A stretch of DNA of 23,188 bases from Bacteroides sp. (GCA_011048475.1 DSDZ01000061.1:1-23188), one strand, 5' to 3'. Counted from the stretch's first letter, positions 8,578 through 17,129 are shown. Made by a program: numbers and translations. Notes: generated by a model not told the origin, from the sequence alone.

Positions 8578-8588
8578 CGTTTGAAATT

Positions 8589-9443
8589 TTAAAAGTCATT
8601 CAATGTTTGGTTCGCCGCTGCCAATTTTCCGGCCTCCAGAGCCCTTTCCAAAAACTCACCATGTGTTGTATCCATTTGATACGCTTTCAAATAACTCGCA
8701 GCAGCACTTTTATAATCGCCGATGTATATAAAATAATCCGCTTTACAATCATAGGGATTCTGGTCTTCGGGATACCGCTGAATATACCGGTCAAAGCTTT
8801 CCCTGGCCTTGTCAACCTGGCCCGTATTAAGATAGGTATACCCGAGCATGCAGAGGGGGACAATGGCCAGTTTGGGTCCGCAGTATGCACTTTTCTTGAG
8901 ACCGAGAGACTCTGCCCTTTCAAAAGCTTCAATGGCCTCCGGATAATGCTCAGCCATGTATTGATAAAATCCCAGGTTCATGTACGCATCAGGATCATTC
9001 GGAAACATTTTAACAAGCTGCTGGCCAAGGTCCGATACATTGCTTTCTTGATCCGCCAGCCATCTCTCCAGCACTTTTTTCTGTATCCTTTCTCCACTGC
9101 TGAGCCTTGACGAGATCTGTATGGCAGCCCTGGCATTATTTTCAAACTCCCGGTCATTTCCGTGGAAAAGGTGATAGGTGGCCAGTTGATAATAGGCCAT
9201 GAAAAAATCAGGGTCCTCTTCGATGGCTTTTTCATATAGGGCAACTGCTTTATCCAACTCCAGGATCCTGAAAGCGTTGGCATAGGCTTGGTTATACAGA
9301 TCAAGGGCCTTATCGGAATGGGCGGTTAAATTCATTACATCCTTATTCACAGCCCGGCTGCATGAAGAAATGAATGCCGCCACCAGAATGATCCACAACA
9401 GGTTGCGGATCCTGGCCAGTTCTTTCTTTGACTGAGGTAACAT
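8589..9443 (-). CDS. TPR-repeat lipoprotein
   Basis: A 284-residue lipoprotein. The signal peptide (basic KKELARIR, then NLLWIILVAAFISSC) ends in lipobox FISSC with the lipidated cysteine at residue 28. The mature protein is a chain of TPR-like units: DKALDLYNQAYA, LDKAVALYEKAIEEDPDFFMAYYQLA, a long helical insert with LSSGERIQKKVLERWL, then DPDAYMNLGFYQYMAEHYPEAIEAFERA, PLCMLGYTYLNTGQVDKARESFDRYI and NPYDCKADYFIYIGDYKSAAASYLKAYQMD. It is a paralog of the protein at 4187-4972 with the same segment order. The DPDFF-x-A repeat also resembles the first TPR unit of the six membrane TPR proteins downstream. It probably forms an operon with the serine hydrolase and is divergent from the paralog at 9537 across only 93 bp, so both could share control. 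Ligand or partner unknown. Confidence 0.88.
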   Translation of the reverse strand: MLPQSKKELARIRNLLWIILVAAFISSCSRAVNKDVMNLTAHSDKALDLYNQAYANAFRILELDKAVALYEKAIEEDPDFFMAYYQLATYHLFHGNDREFENNARAAIQISSRLSSGERIQKKVLERWLADQESNVSDLGQQLVKMFPNDPDAYMNLGFYQYMAEHYPEAIEAFERAESLGLKKSAYCGPKLAIVPLCMLGYTYLNTGQVDKARESFDRYIQRYPEDQNPYDCKADYFIYIGDYKSAAASYLKAYQMDTTHGEFLERALEAGKLAAANQTLNDF

Positions 9444-9464
9444 TAGATTTAATTTGTAACCGCG

Positions 9465-9472
9465 TAAAGGTA
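9465..9472 (-). promoter_or_regulatory. Possible -7 element of the lipoprotein-hydrolase operon
   Basis: On the minus strand this reads TACCTTTA, seven of eight to the Bacteroidota TAnnTTTG element, 21 bp upstream of the ATG at 9443. No clear TTG sits at the usual distance, so the call is weak. Confidence 0.25.
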
Positions 9473-9484
9473 TTATTTAGATCG

Positions 9485-9495
9485 CACATTATGTG
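9485..9495. promoter_or_regulatory. Perfect 11-bp inverted repeat at the centre of the divergent promoter region
   Basis: CACAT-T-ATGTG is a perfect dyad centred on base 9490, which is exactly the midpoint of the 93-bp gap between the divergent starts at 9443 and 9537. One extra A-T pair occurs three and four bases further out on each side. It could be an operator for a dimeric regulator acting on both genes; a chance palindrome of this size is possible. Confidence 0.35.
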
Positions 9496-9505
9496 ATATA
9501 ATTTC

Positions 9506-9513
9506 TAACTTGC
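9506..9513 (+). promoter_or_regulatory. Candidate -7 element TAACTTGC of the first TPR paralog
   Basis: TAACTTGC stands 23 bp before the ATG at 9537 and resembles TAnnTTTG. The same eight bases stand 19 bp before the paralog at 19084, and the leader after it is also similar (A-x-CAA-x-C followed by ATGCC at the start). No good TTG is present at the matching upstream distance here. Confidence 0.3.
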
Positions 9514-9536
9514 ATTTAACAAACATCCCGGACTGA

Positions 9537-11486
9537 ATGCCAGATGATCCCAAAAACATTGGCCGGTTCTGGCGGGAACTGAAGCGCAGGAAGGTGGTCA
9601 GGGTGACGGCCATGTATGCCGCCACTGCTTTTATCATAATGGAAGCCGCAGACATCATGCTGCCCAGGCTGGGATTACCCGACTGGACGGTAACGTTCAT
9701 TATGGCTCTCTTAATTGCAGGATTACCAATCACCATTATTCTTTCCTGGATATTCGATATCACCCCGGAAGGATTAATAAAAACAGAACCTGTTCAGGAA
9801 GTCAACCAGAATAAGGGAGAAGAAGGGGGATCAGGGAAACGTTCAATCGTCCGCAGGCTGAAGATCAGCGATGGGATCATTGCGATCCTCATTGTGGTGG
9901 TCTGTATCCTGGTTTATCCAAAGATCTTCGGAGGAGATAAATTTAAGAAGATCAGGGATGAGGATGGAAAAATTTCTATTCTGGTAATGCCTTTTCAAAA
10001 CCTTACTGCTGATAGTACATATACTGACGTTGGCCTGGGATTACAGAATATGCTTATCTCAAAGCTTTCCAATTCCAGGGAGCTGTCTGTAAGACAGGTT
10101 CAGACTGTCAGTGAGATCCTGAGCGACAGGAGGGATCTCAACTATTCAACCATTACTCCGGGATTTGCACAGAACATTGCCAGGAAGCTTCATGCGAGCA
10201 CGGTCATCCGGGGAAGTATCAACAAATTCGGTTCTGTTTTCCGGATCACTGCCAACCTGATGGATACTGATACCAGGGAGATCTACCAATCCTTTGAAAT
10301 AGATTGCGATTCAGATTCGGAAGTCCTCGCCGTCACCGATTCATTATCCTCGCTGCTTAAAAACTTCCTTGAGATCAAGGTCCTGGAAAAAAACCAGAAC
10401 AAAGAGATCCGGTCCTTCGCCGGGACCGGGTCTGCAGAAGCATATATTTATTTTTCGAAAGGATTGAACAAATTCTGGGATGGAGATTTTGATGCAGCTT
10501 CCAGCATGTTTGAAAATGCCCTCATTATCGACCCGGACTTCTTCAGCGCGGCCATGTGGCTCATTCCGACCTATAGCAATATGGGAACAGGTCAACGGGC
10601 CAGGCAGATCTCTGAGGAATTATCGGCCCGATTGGATCATTGTTCTTACGCTGAACAGATCACCATACAATACTGGCAGAGTTATTACCGGCGGGATCCA
10701 TTTGAATCGATCAAATATGCCAGGCTCATCGTGGAAGAAAATCCCATGCAGCGATCATGGTGGTATCAGCTTGGCAATGAGTATTCCCGGACCAAACAAT
10801 ACCGGGAAGCAATCAACGCATATGAAAAAGCGCTGGAAATAGATAAGAACTGGGGCGGGGGATGGAAGTGGGCCTCGGGTTATGTGGCTCCGGGAGTGAT
10901 CTATCACTCACTGGGAGACCATAAAAGAGAAAATGAGATCTATGGATCGGGGTTAGAAGTATTGCCGGACCATCCATTGATCATGGTCCGGCAGGCTGTC
11001 TGCAGACTTTCAAAGGGGGATTCTCTAGCGGCGAAGTCTTGTATTTTAAAGATCCGCTCTGTAATGGAAGGAAATGACGAGTCCGAATCCAAAATTGAAG
11101 ATTACATCGGCTGGATTTATGAACAGGCAGAAATGCCGGCAGAAGCGGAAATCCATTATCGGCTTGCTGTTCACTCGGGCCTGAAAAATGATATTTATTA
11201 CCTGTGGTCCCTGGTTGATCTTGCCTGCCTGTTGATCACTGGTAACAGGGCCCCTGATGAAGGGATCCGGCTTCTTCGTCAGGCTGAAGCACTGGATCCA
11301 TCAGACACTGAGCTCCTGGCAAAGCTTTACCGGTCTAAAGGTCTGTGGTTCCTACACAATGGCAACAAGATGGAAGCTTTAAGCAACCTGAAACAAGCAC
11401 TGGAATTTACCGGTGAATACGAATATGACCATGTCCTCCAGATAAGCGAGCTGGAAAAGACCCTGAACCAGCAAGATCCCAGATAA
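9537..11486 (+). CDS. Three-segment membrane TolB/FlgO-like TPR protein (class A)
   Basis: A 649-residue protein, first of six paralogs. Residues 9-23 are a basic helix (GRFWRELKRRKVVRV); residues 24-44 and 51-71 are hydrophobic, with Glu36 inside the first; WIFDITPEGL (71-80) ends the module. A basic linker (KRSIVRRLK, 101-109) leads to a third hydrophobic segment (113-130), so by the positive-inside rule the rest would be periplasmic. Residues 146-285 form a TolB/FlgO-like domain starting ISILVMPFQNLT, with TDVGLGLQNMLISKL and a VIRGSI strand. Residues 297-640 are TPR repeats, including DPDFFSAAMWL, AINAYEKALEID and a Trp-rich NWGGGWKW turn also seen in the 20748 paralog. No DNA-binding, kinase or cyclase domain. 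It is divergent from the TPR lipoprotein and convergent (11 bp) with 11498-12055. Likely an envelope sensor or scaffold; the role is inference. Confidence 0.87.
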   Translation: MPDDPKNIGRFWRELKRRKVVRVTAMYAATAFIIMEAADIMLPRLGLPDWTVTFIMALLIAGLPITIILSWIFDITPEGLIKTEPVQEVNQNKGEEGGSGKRSIVRRLKISDGIIAILIVVVCILVYPKIFGGDKFKKIRDEDGKISILVMPFQNLTADSTYTDVGLGLQNMLISKLSNSRELSVRQVQTVSEILSDRRDLNYSTITPGFAQNIARKLHASTVIRGSINKFGSVFRITANLMDTDTREIYQSFEIDCDSDSEVLAVTDSLSSLLKNFLEIKVLEKNQNKEIRSFAGTGSAEAYIYFSKGLNKFWDGDFDAASSMFENALIIDPDFFSAAMWLIPTYSNMGTGQRARQISEELSARLDHCSYAEQITIQYWQSYYRRDPFESIKYARLIVEENPMQRSWWYQLGNEYSRTKQYREAINAYEKALEIDKNWGGGWKWASGYVAPGVIYHSLGDHKRENEIYGSGLEVLPDHPLIMVRQAVCRLSKGDSLAAKSCILKIRSVMEGNDESESKIEDYIGWIYEQAEMPAEAEIHYRLAVHSGLKNDIYYLWSLVDLACLLITGNRAPDEGIRLLRQAEALDPSDTELLAKLYRSKGLWFLHNGNKMEALSNLKQALEFTGEYEYDHVLQISELEKTLNQQDPR

Positions 11487-11497
11487 TTACCCGAACT

Positions 11498-12055
11498 TTA
11501 CAGCGGATTGGCAATCACGGTTGTACGGATACCCAGATCGATGGTGATCTCGACACCCTTCTGGGTGCATTCCCCTTCTGCTCTGATCGTAAATTGCTTT
11601 TTCCTGTTCACGATAAGTTCCACCTTCTCATAATTATCTGTGCCCAGTTCCCCCAGTGTAAGCGACGTTCCCTGCACAATGGGCCAGTCCTCCTGAACAG
11701 TAAAAGTGGCAGTATCAGCTTCGTCCAGGATTTGGAAAAAAGTGCCGCTTTTGAATACAACATCATTTTTATTGACGCCTACAACGGTGGCCAGAATCGT
11801 ATTTACGTTTATTTCTTCGATATTGTCATAATATTCTGCAATATCTTCATCATCAAGAGGATCAATATCAGTCTCGGAAGTAAATTCATGATATTCCGCA
11901 GATTTGAGGGAGGATTCAGGGATCTCGATTTCCAGATCCCCTTTGAATGTGGTGTCAAAATCAATGTCAAAGAGTCCTTTGACCTTTTCGCAGGAGGAAA
12001 TGCTGACAACCAGGGCCAGCAGGAATCCAATTTTCATTAAATTTTTCATAACCAT
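11498..12055 (-). CDS. Small lipoprotein of unknown function
   Basis: A 185-residue lipoprotein. The signal peptide MVMKNLMKIGFLLALVVSISSC ends in lipobox SISSC with cysteine at residue 22; the in-frame ATG two codons later (12049) is an equally good start. The mature part is acidic at first (DIDFDTTFKGDLEIEIPE, then ETDIDPLDDEDIAEYYDNIEEINV), followed by beta-strand-like segments (TILATVVGVNKNDVVFKSG, FFQILDEADTATFTV, KVELIVNRKKQFTIRAEGECTQKGVEITIDLGIRTTVI). The Ig-like or barrel-type beta content and an EGECTQKGVEITIDLG stretch near the end are common in Bacteroidota surface lipoproteins, but I recognise no family. It follows the lipoprotein gene 12065-13366 by 9 bp, so the two are co-transcribed and probably act together at the cell envelope. 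Convergent with the first TPR paralog. Confidence 0.8.
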   Translation of the reverse strand: MVMKNLMKIGFLLALVVSISSCEKVKGLFDIDFDTTFKGDLEIEIPESSLKSAEYHEFTSETDIDPLDDEDIAEYYDNIEEINVNTILATVVGVNKNDVVFKSGTFFQILDEADTATFTVQEDWPIVQGTSLTLGELGTDNYEKVELIVNRKKQFTIRAEGECTQKGVEITIDLGIRTTVIANPL

Positions 12056-12064
12056 AGCATTTTA

Positions 12065-13366
12065 TTAATGGTAATAGCTGAATTCAATGTTATATATTCT
12101 CCAGAGCGGATCGGGAACACAGCTGGTTTCCCCGTAGATCTCCAGGTACAGAATGATCTCCCTCCCGTATATGTTCATATATGTGGGCGAATCGGATGGA
12201 TACCATGATACTTCTGCCGTGAAATTGTTCCCGTCGCCGCCCCAGCTGATACCTCCCATATTTTCCTGCCGGCGGTTTGCGATCCAGGCCCGGTGGGACG
12301 GAAGTCTTCCCACGAGATTGCATCCACCGATCACAAAGGAGTTAATATATAGCATGGCTTTTTCGGCATCGGCCGGTACGGTGAACGGCTCCCTCAACTC
12401 CAGTTTTTCTCCCTTTTCAAGCACATAGAACCCTTCCGAAGTATTTCCCTGGTAATCCCAGTCGTCGATTTCAGACATAAATGAATCTTCAATGATCATT
12501 CTTTTGATCTTGATCCTGGCATCGTACGATACCTGCTCTTCCCTGACGGAATAACTGCTGATGAGCGAGTCGTTCAGAAAAACACCTGCCGGCCCCGGGT
12601 TCCTGACCAGGAATTCCCTGGTGCCTTTGGGTACCTTTTCTATTTCGTAGTACCCCCTGTTGTCGGTATACCCTTCCAGCCGGCTTTCGCTGTGGTCCGG
12701 ATTCAGCATCACCACCTTCAACCCCTCAAAAACAAGGTTGTCAATCGTTTTCACAAACCCCGAGATCGTTTGTGTTTCGGTGGGACTCGTCAGGTAAATA
12801 TGAAAAGTGGATTTCGGATTATCCACATATACGGAGGACTCATACCTGTCGAATCCTTCTCTGGTGGCCACCACCTGTTCATTTCCCTCCTTCAGGTACT
12901 GGATCATGTAATATCCTTCCTCATCGGAAAAGGCAGAGAATTTGCCGATCTGCACCTCCACACCCGGAACAGGGATGGTCGTACCTTCAAAATAAGTATA
13001 ACCGGCCATGATCAGTCCCTCGCTGACCTGGATGGTCCTGGTCCGGGTCACCAGCTCTTTCCCGTCAGAAACTGTCAGGGTAATGTGCTCGTAACTCAAC
13101 GGCTCGGCCCGGGTGGAGAGTTCCCAACTGGTGGAGGCCTGCGAAGGTTCTGCAATGAGGCCTCCTTCTGATTCCCAGAAGAATTCCAGTGGATCGCCGT
13201 CCCTGTCATGTACAACGGCTGAAACCAGGATATCTGAACCGGGGGTGAAGTTTTCAGGAGGATCAAGGATGATGGATTCAATGACGGGCGGACTGTTCCT
13301 AAGCTCGCCAATGCAAGAGACCAGGAATACTGGCAGCACAATCGCAATATGTGAAATCCATCTCAT
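12065..13366 (-). CDS. Lipoprotein with Ig/PKD-like and carboxypeptidase-regulatory-like domains
   Basis: A 433-residue lipoprotein. The signal peptide MRWISHIAIVLPVFLVSC gives lipobox FLVSC with cysteine at residue 18. Residues about 25-115 look like a PKD or cadherin-type beta sandwich (PPVIESIILDPPENFTPGSDILVSAVVHDRDGDPLEFFW, ITLTVSDG). Residues 118-195 and 200-260 look like two carboxypeptidase-regulatory-like units: GYTYFEGTTIPVPGVEVQIG with FSDEEGYYMI, and SGFVKTIDNLVFEGLKVVML with YTDNRGYYEIEKVPKG. The C-terminal 140 residues are beta-rich without a recognised fold and carry a run of Trp and Tyr (WIANRR, ISWGGDGNNFTAEVSWYPS). Such modular lipoproteins act as surface-exposed binding or structural proteins. 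It leads an operon with 11498-12055 and is divergent from the 13601 paralog across 234 bp of AT-rich DNA. Confidence 0.85.
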   Translation of the reverse strand: MRWISHIAIVLPVFLVSCIGELRNSPPVIESIILDPPENFTPGSDILVSAVVHDRDGDPLEFFWESEGGLIAEPSQASTSWELSTRAEPLSYEHITLTVSDGKELVTRTRTIQVSEGLIMAGYTYFEGTTIPVPGVEVQIGKFSAFSDEEGYYMIQYLKEGNEQVVATREGFDRYESSVYVDNPKSTFHIYLTSPTETQTISGFVKTIDNLVFEGLKVVMLNPDHSESRLEGYTDNRGYYEIEKVPKGTREFLVRNPGPAGVFLNDSLISSYSVREEQVSYDARIKIKRMIIEDSFMSEIDDWDYQGNTSEGFYVLEKGEKLELREPFTVPADAEKAMLYINSFVIGGCNLVGRLPSHRAWIANRRQENMGGISWGGDGNNFTAEVSWYPSDSPTYMNIYGREIILYLEIYGETSCVPDPLWRIYNIEFSYYH

Positions 13367-13541
13367 CGTTGATGCGTTCCTGTATGATCACTGAACTATT
13401 TATTCAAATTACGCATGCAATATACAGGTTTATAACCAATTGAAACATTTTTTTTTAATGTTTGTAATTTCTTTTTGATGAAAATCATATTCCATTAAAC
13501 GAAGCATTTGCATATCCTGTTGGTTCATTCGTCCCTCTCTA

Positions 13542-13573
13542 TTTGAACTTGACAAATAGTTGGCTTATATTTA
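13542..13573 (+). promoter_or_regulatory. Candidate Bacteroidota-type promoter of the five-gene TPR array
   Basis: TTTG at 13542-13545 and TATATTTA at 13566-13573 are 20 bp apart, matching the Bacteroidota pattern TTTG-N19-21-TAnnTTTG except for the last base. The predicted start of transcription lies near 13580, about 20 bases before the ATG at 13601. The whole gap 13367-13600 is AT-rich, as expected for a divergent promoter region, and holds no gene that I can see. Confidence 0.45.
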
Positions 13574-13600
13574 TCAATTAAACCCCTGAATTTAACCTGA

Positions 13601-15340
13601 ATGCCGGGCATTCCCAAAAGACTATCCCGGTTCTGGAAGGAACTTAGGCAGCGCAGGGTCATCCGTGTATTGGTCGTATATGTGGCTGTAGGTTTCGCGG
13701 TCATCGAATTCGTGGATATCGTGACAGAACCTTTAAGCCTGCCCTCATGGGCACTGACCCTGGTGATCGTCCTGGTCTCGGTCGGACTTCCCATTGTGCT
13801 TGTCCTGGCGTGGGCCTATGATATCACCCCCGAAGGAATAAGGAAATCAAACGCAAACGGTCCAGCCAGCGGAGAAAAAGATCTGAATCATCTCAGAAGC
13901 CCTGGGGACCAGAAGAATGAGGATCTTCAGGATCCGATCAGACCGAATCCGCCCCGGGAACACTCCATCGTCATTCTCCCCTTTGAGGATATGAGTCCGG
14001 AAAAAGACAATGAATATTTCTGCGACGGGATCACAGAGGAGATCATCAATGCCCTCACAAAAATTGAAGACCTGCATGTGGTAGCCCGTACATCTGCATT
14101 TGCATTCAAGGGACAGAGCACTGACGTCAGGGAGATCGGCAGGAAGCTGGGTGTGGCCAAGCTTCTTGAAGGAAGTGTCAGGAAATCTGGAAATCAGTTG
14201 CGCATAACGGCCCAGCTGATCAATATTGAGAATGGCTATCAATTATGGTCGGAAAGGTATGACAGGGACCTGTCCGATATTTTTGAAATACAGGATGACA
14301 TCTCGATGCAAATTGTTAGCAAACTGAAGATAAGCATCGGGGCAGGAGATGAGAAAGTGCTTTTCAGGCGCTATACCGAAAATCTTGAAGCTTTCAACCT
14401 CTACCTGAAGGGACGGTACTTCTGGAACAGGCTGACGGAAGATGGCCTTCACAAATCACTTGATTTTTTCAGGCAGGCCATTCAGATTGACAAAAACTAT
14501 GCACCGGCATATTCCGGTATCTCTGACGCTTACTGCCGGCTGGCATGGTATTCTTACAGTGCTCCTCAGGAGGTATTCCCCGGGGCAAAGGAGGCTGCGG
14601 GAAAAGCACTTGAACTGGATGATCATCTTCCGGAGGCTTATGCTTCCCTTGGCTTTGTCAGCATGTGCTTCGACAGGGATTATGAAAAAGCCATGAAGGA
14701 GCTGAAAAAGGCCATCGATCTGAATCCGGGATTTGCTGGGGCCCACACATATTATTCCATCTGCCTTGCCATCACAGGTTTGCATGAGGAATCCATCAGG
14801 GAAGGCAAAAGAGCCCTTAATCTGGATCCCCTTACTCCGATGATGTATGTCAATCTGGCCGGCAGATACTATTATGCGCGTCAGTATCATTTATGTATTG
14901 AACACGTAAAGCAATCGCTCGAACTGGATCCGGAATTCGAGATTGCACATTTTTACCTGGCATATTTTTATAACCAGTGGGAAATGCACACCGAAGCCCT
15001 GGCAGAAATCCAGAAACTGATCGGGTATTTTGGACGGAAGAATCCTGCATTTCTATCAGCCCTGGCAATCATCCTGGCTTCATCAGGAAATACTGAGGCT
15101 GCGGAGGAAGTGATTGATGAGATTATGGAACTGTCAAGGGAAAAATACATATCATTCTTCTGGCTGGCAACCATCTTTGTGGTGGTAGGTCAATATGACA
15201 AAGCTTTTGAATTGTTTGAAGAGGCCTATCAGAGCCATGAAGTGCTGATGATATTTCTCAATGTGGATCCGATCTTCGACCGGATCAAACCGGACCAAAG
15301 ATTTCAGGCACTGATCAAGAAAATGAATTTTATTCTATGA
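13601..15340 (+). CDS. Two-segment membrane TolB-like TPR protein (class B)
   Basis: A 579-residue paralog. The module is RFWKELRQRRVIRV (10-23), a hydrophobic segment 24-43 with Glu36, a second at 51-70, and WAYDITPEG (71-79). A polar linker follows with no third hydrophobic segment, so the body should be cytoplasmic. Residues 121-245 form the TolB-like domain typical of CadC-type and cyclase-type TPR regulators: SIVILPFEDM (122-131), YFCDGITEEI (139-148), VARTSAFAFK (161-170), LLEGSVRKS (188-196), RITAQLI (201-207), and WSERYDRDLSDIFEIQDDIS (216-235). About eight TPR-like units follow, ending near the usual DPIFDRIKPDQRFQALIKK. In relatives this body is fused to winged-helix or cyclase output domains; here only the membrane module is present. 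Its stop overlaps the next gene's start (ATGA), indicating translational coupling. Ligand unknown. Confidence 0.87.
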   Translation: MPGIPKRLSRFWKELRQRRVIRVLVVYVAVGFAVIEFVDIVTEPLSLPSWALTLVIVLVSVGLPIVLVLAWAYDITPEGIRKSNANGPASGEKDLNHLRSPGDQKNEDLQDPIRPNPPREHSIVILPFEDMSPEKDNEYFCDGITEEIINALTKIEDLHVVARTSAFAFKGQSTDVREIGRKLGVAKLLEGSVRKSGNQLRITAQLINIENGYQLWSERYDRDLSDIFEIQDDISMQIVSKLKISIGAGDEKVLFRRYTENLEAFNLYLKGRYFWNRLTEDGLHKSLDFFRQAIQIDKNYAPAYSGISDAYCRLAWYSYSAPQEVFPGAKEAAGKALELDDHLPEAYASLGFVSMCFDRDYEKAMKELKKAIDLNPGFAGAHTYYSICLAITGLHEESIREGKRALNLDPLTPMMYVNLAGRYYYARQYHLCIEHVKQSLELDPEFEIAHFYLAYFYNQWEMHTEALAEIQKLIGYFGRKNPAFLSALAIILASSGNTEAAEEVIDEIMELSREKYISFFWLATIFVVVGQYDKAFELFEEAYQSHEVLMIFLNVDPIFDRIKPDQRFQALIKKMNFIL

Positions 15341-17121
15341 AAATGCGCCGTCCAAACAAACTGGTCCGCTTCTGGCAGGAACTGAAACGGCGGAATGTGG
15401 TACGGGTCATCACCGTGTATGCCGCGGCGGCTTTCGTGATCCTGGAACTGGTGGATATTGTGGCCCCTTCCCTGGGCCTGCCCCTTTGGACACTCAACCT
15501 GGTCCTCATACTGCTCATTGTTGGATTCATCATTGCCATCATCCTCGGCTGGGTCTACGACATCCATCCGGAAGGAGGGATCGTGAAGACCGACCCTTCG
15601 GAAAAGGCCAGGACTGCGGAAACACCGAAAACTTCCAATGGCTGGAAGATTGCCAGCTATATCAGTTTTGCAGTGATTATCGGACTGATCGTTTTAAATA
15701 TCATTCCCCGTACAGATAAAACGAAAATACTTGAAAAATCAATAGCAGTCCTTCCTTTCAGCTATTTCAATGCAAACCCTGACGCTGAAGATATCGGCGA
15801 TGCCTTTACCAGTGAGATCATTACGCAACTCTATAAGGTAAGGGGATTTGACCGCATCATCTCCTACACATCCACTTTGCGGTACAAGGGCCCGGCTAAA
15901 CCCTCTTTGCCCGTCATTGGTGAGGAGCTTGGAGCAAGCTATATTATCGAAGGTTCCCTGGAAAGACAAAACGAAAAAGTATCCATCCACGTTCAGATCA
16001 TTCAGGCTGCAAGTGACGATCACATATGGGCAGAGGAGTTCAGTGGCAATTGGGAGGATATTTTCCTGATCCGGGCGAGTATAGCGAAGCAAATAGCCGC
16101 AGAACTTAAAACCATGCTGTCAAAGGGTGAGCAGGAACAGATAGAAGAGGAACCCACAGACAATCTGGATGCATATGATTTCTATTTACTGGGAAACCAA
16201 TATAGAATGAGTCATTCGGAAGAAAATCTTATAAAGGCCATTCATTTTTATGAAACTGCTGCTGAAATCGATCCTGATTTTGCGCTTGCTTATGTTGGAA
16301 TCGGTGAGTCTTATATGAATTTATTCTGGCACGGAAACTGGATCCCTGTCGATGCCTACGAACCGGCAAGACTCGCTTTATTGAAGGCATTGGAGATCAA
16401 TGATCAACTTGCAGAGGGCCATCTTTCCCTGGGCAGGTTATACCTGGAATACGATTGGGACATAAAGGCTGCAGAGGAGGAACTGAAAAATGCGATCCTT
16501 CTGAATCCTAATCTTTCACAAGCTTACAGTGCCTACGCAGAATTGCTGATCCTTACCGGACAGTACGAGGAGAGCCATCAATGCCAGATACAGGCGTTAA
16601 AGCTGGATCCGAACTCCATCAGCAATCAGTATTATCTTGGATATACTTTATATAATACCGGGCAGACCGATTCCGCAATTAACTACCTCCGAACGCTAGT
16701 AAATGCAGAGACAACCTCTCTGGATCCCAGCTACTTGCTGGGGTATATATACCTTGAGAATGGAGATTATTTGAATGCAATCCACGAATTGGAGAAATAT
16801 GTAAAGAAGGACAGCGTATCCCAGCATTATCGAATGTACCTCGGAATTGCCTATGCAAAGGCAGGAATGAAGGACCAGACCAGGAAACACCTGGAGGCAT
16901 TGAAAGCATTGGAGAAAGAATCCAGGACAGTCTCTTTTGGCAAGGCTGCGCTGCATGCAGAGCTCGGAGAGATCGATTCTGCCATTTACTGGCTTCAGAG
17001 ATCCTACGATGAAAGGTACCAGCATCTACTGTATCTCAGGCCAGTGAAAGCAATGTTCTCCACCATCCGGTCTGATCCGGGGTTCATCGAAATTTATAAA
17101 AAAGTGTGGCCTGATAAATAA
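15337..17121 (+). CDS. Three-segment membrane TolB-like TPR protein (class C)
   Basis: A 594-residue paralog starting in the ATGA overlap with its upstream neighbour; a second in-frame ATG two codons on (15343) is also possible. The module is RFWQELKRRNVVRV (11-24), hydrophobic 25-45 with Glu37, a second at 52-71, and WVYDIHPEGG (72-81). A third hydrophobic segment (about 106-123, SYISFAVIIGLIVLNIIP) follows a weakly basic linker, predicting a periplasmic body. The TolB-like domain runs 133-260: SIAVLPFSYF, DAFTSEIITQLYKV, IISYTSTLRYKG, YIIEGSLER, and a degenerate WAEEFSGNWEDIFLIRASIA in place of the class B WSERYDR...IQD motif. TPR units cover about 275-560 and the protein ends with SDPGFIEIYKKVW. 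The decayed sequence at 22703-22977 matches its C-terminal part. Followed after 8 bp by 17130. Function by analogy only. Confidence 0.86.
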   Translation: MKMRRPNKLVRFWQELKRRNVVRVITVYAAAAFVILELVDIVAPSLGLPLWTLNLVLILLIVGFIIAIILGWVYDIHPEGGIVKTDPSEKARTAETPKTSNGWKIASYISFAVIIGLIVLNIIPRTDKTKILEKSIAVLPFSYFNANPDAEDIGDAFTSEIITQLYKVRGFDRIISYTSTLRYKGPAKPSLPVIGEELGASYIIEGSLERQNEKVSIHVQIIQAASDDHIWAEEFSGNWEDIFLIRASIAKQIAAELKTMLSKGEQEQIEEEPTDNLDAYDFYLLGNQYRMSHSEENLIKAIHFYETAAEIDPDFALAYVGIGESYMNLFWHGNWIPVDAYEPARLALLKALEINDQLAEGHLSLGRLYLEYDWDIKAAEEELKNAILLNPNLSQAYSAYAELLILTGQYEESHQCQIQALKLDPNSISNQYYLGYTLYNTGQTDSAINYLRTLVNAETTSLDPSYLLGYIYLENGDYLNAIHELEKYVKKDSVSQHYRMYLGIAYAKAGMKDQTRKHLEALKALEKESRTVSFGKAALHAELGEIDSAIYWLQRSYDERYQHLLYLRPVKAMFSTIRSDPGFIEIYKKVWPDK

Positions 17122-17129
17122 TCACAAGT

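Noticed and set aside
9564..9606. Basic RFWRELKRRK start of the paralogs as a DNA-binding helix
   Set aside because: It is too short for a winged helix or HTH and is followed at once by hydrophobic segments; it fits a cytoplasmic, positively charged flank of a membrane anchor.
13438..13490. T-rich stretch as terminator or origin-like element
   Set aside because: The T run has no GC-rich stem before it and lies between divergent genes, so it fits an AT-rich promoter region better.
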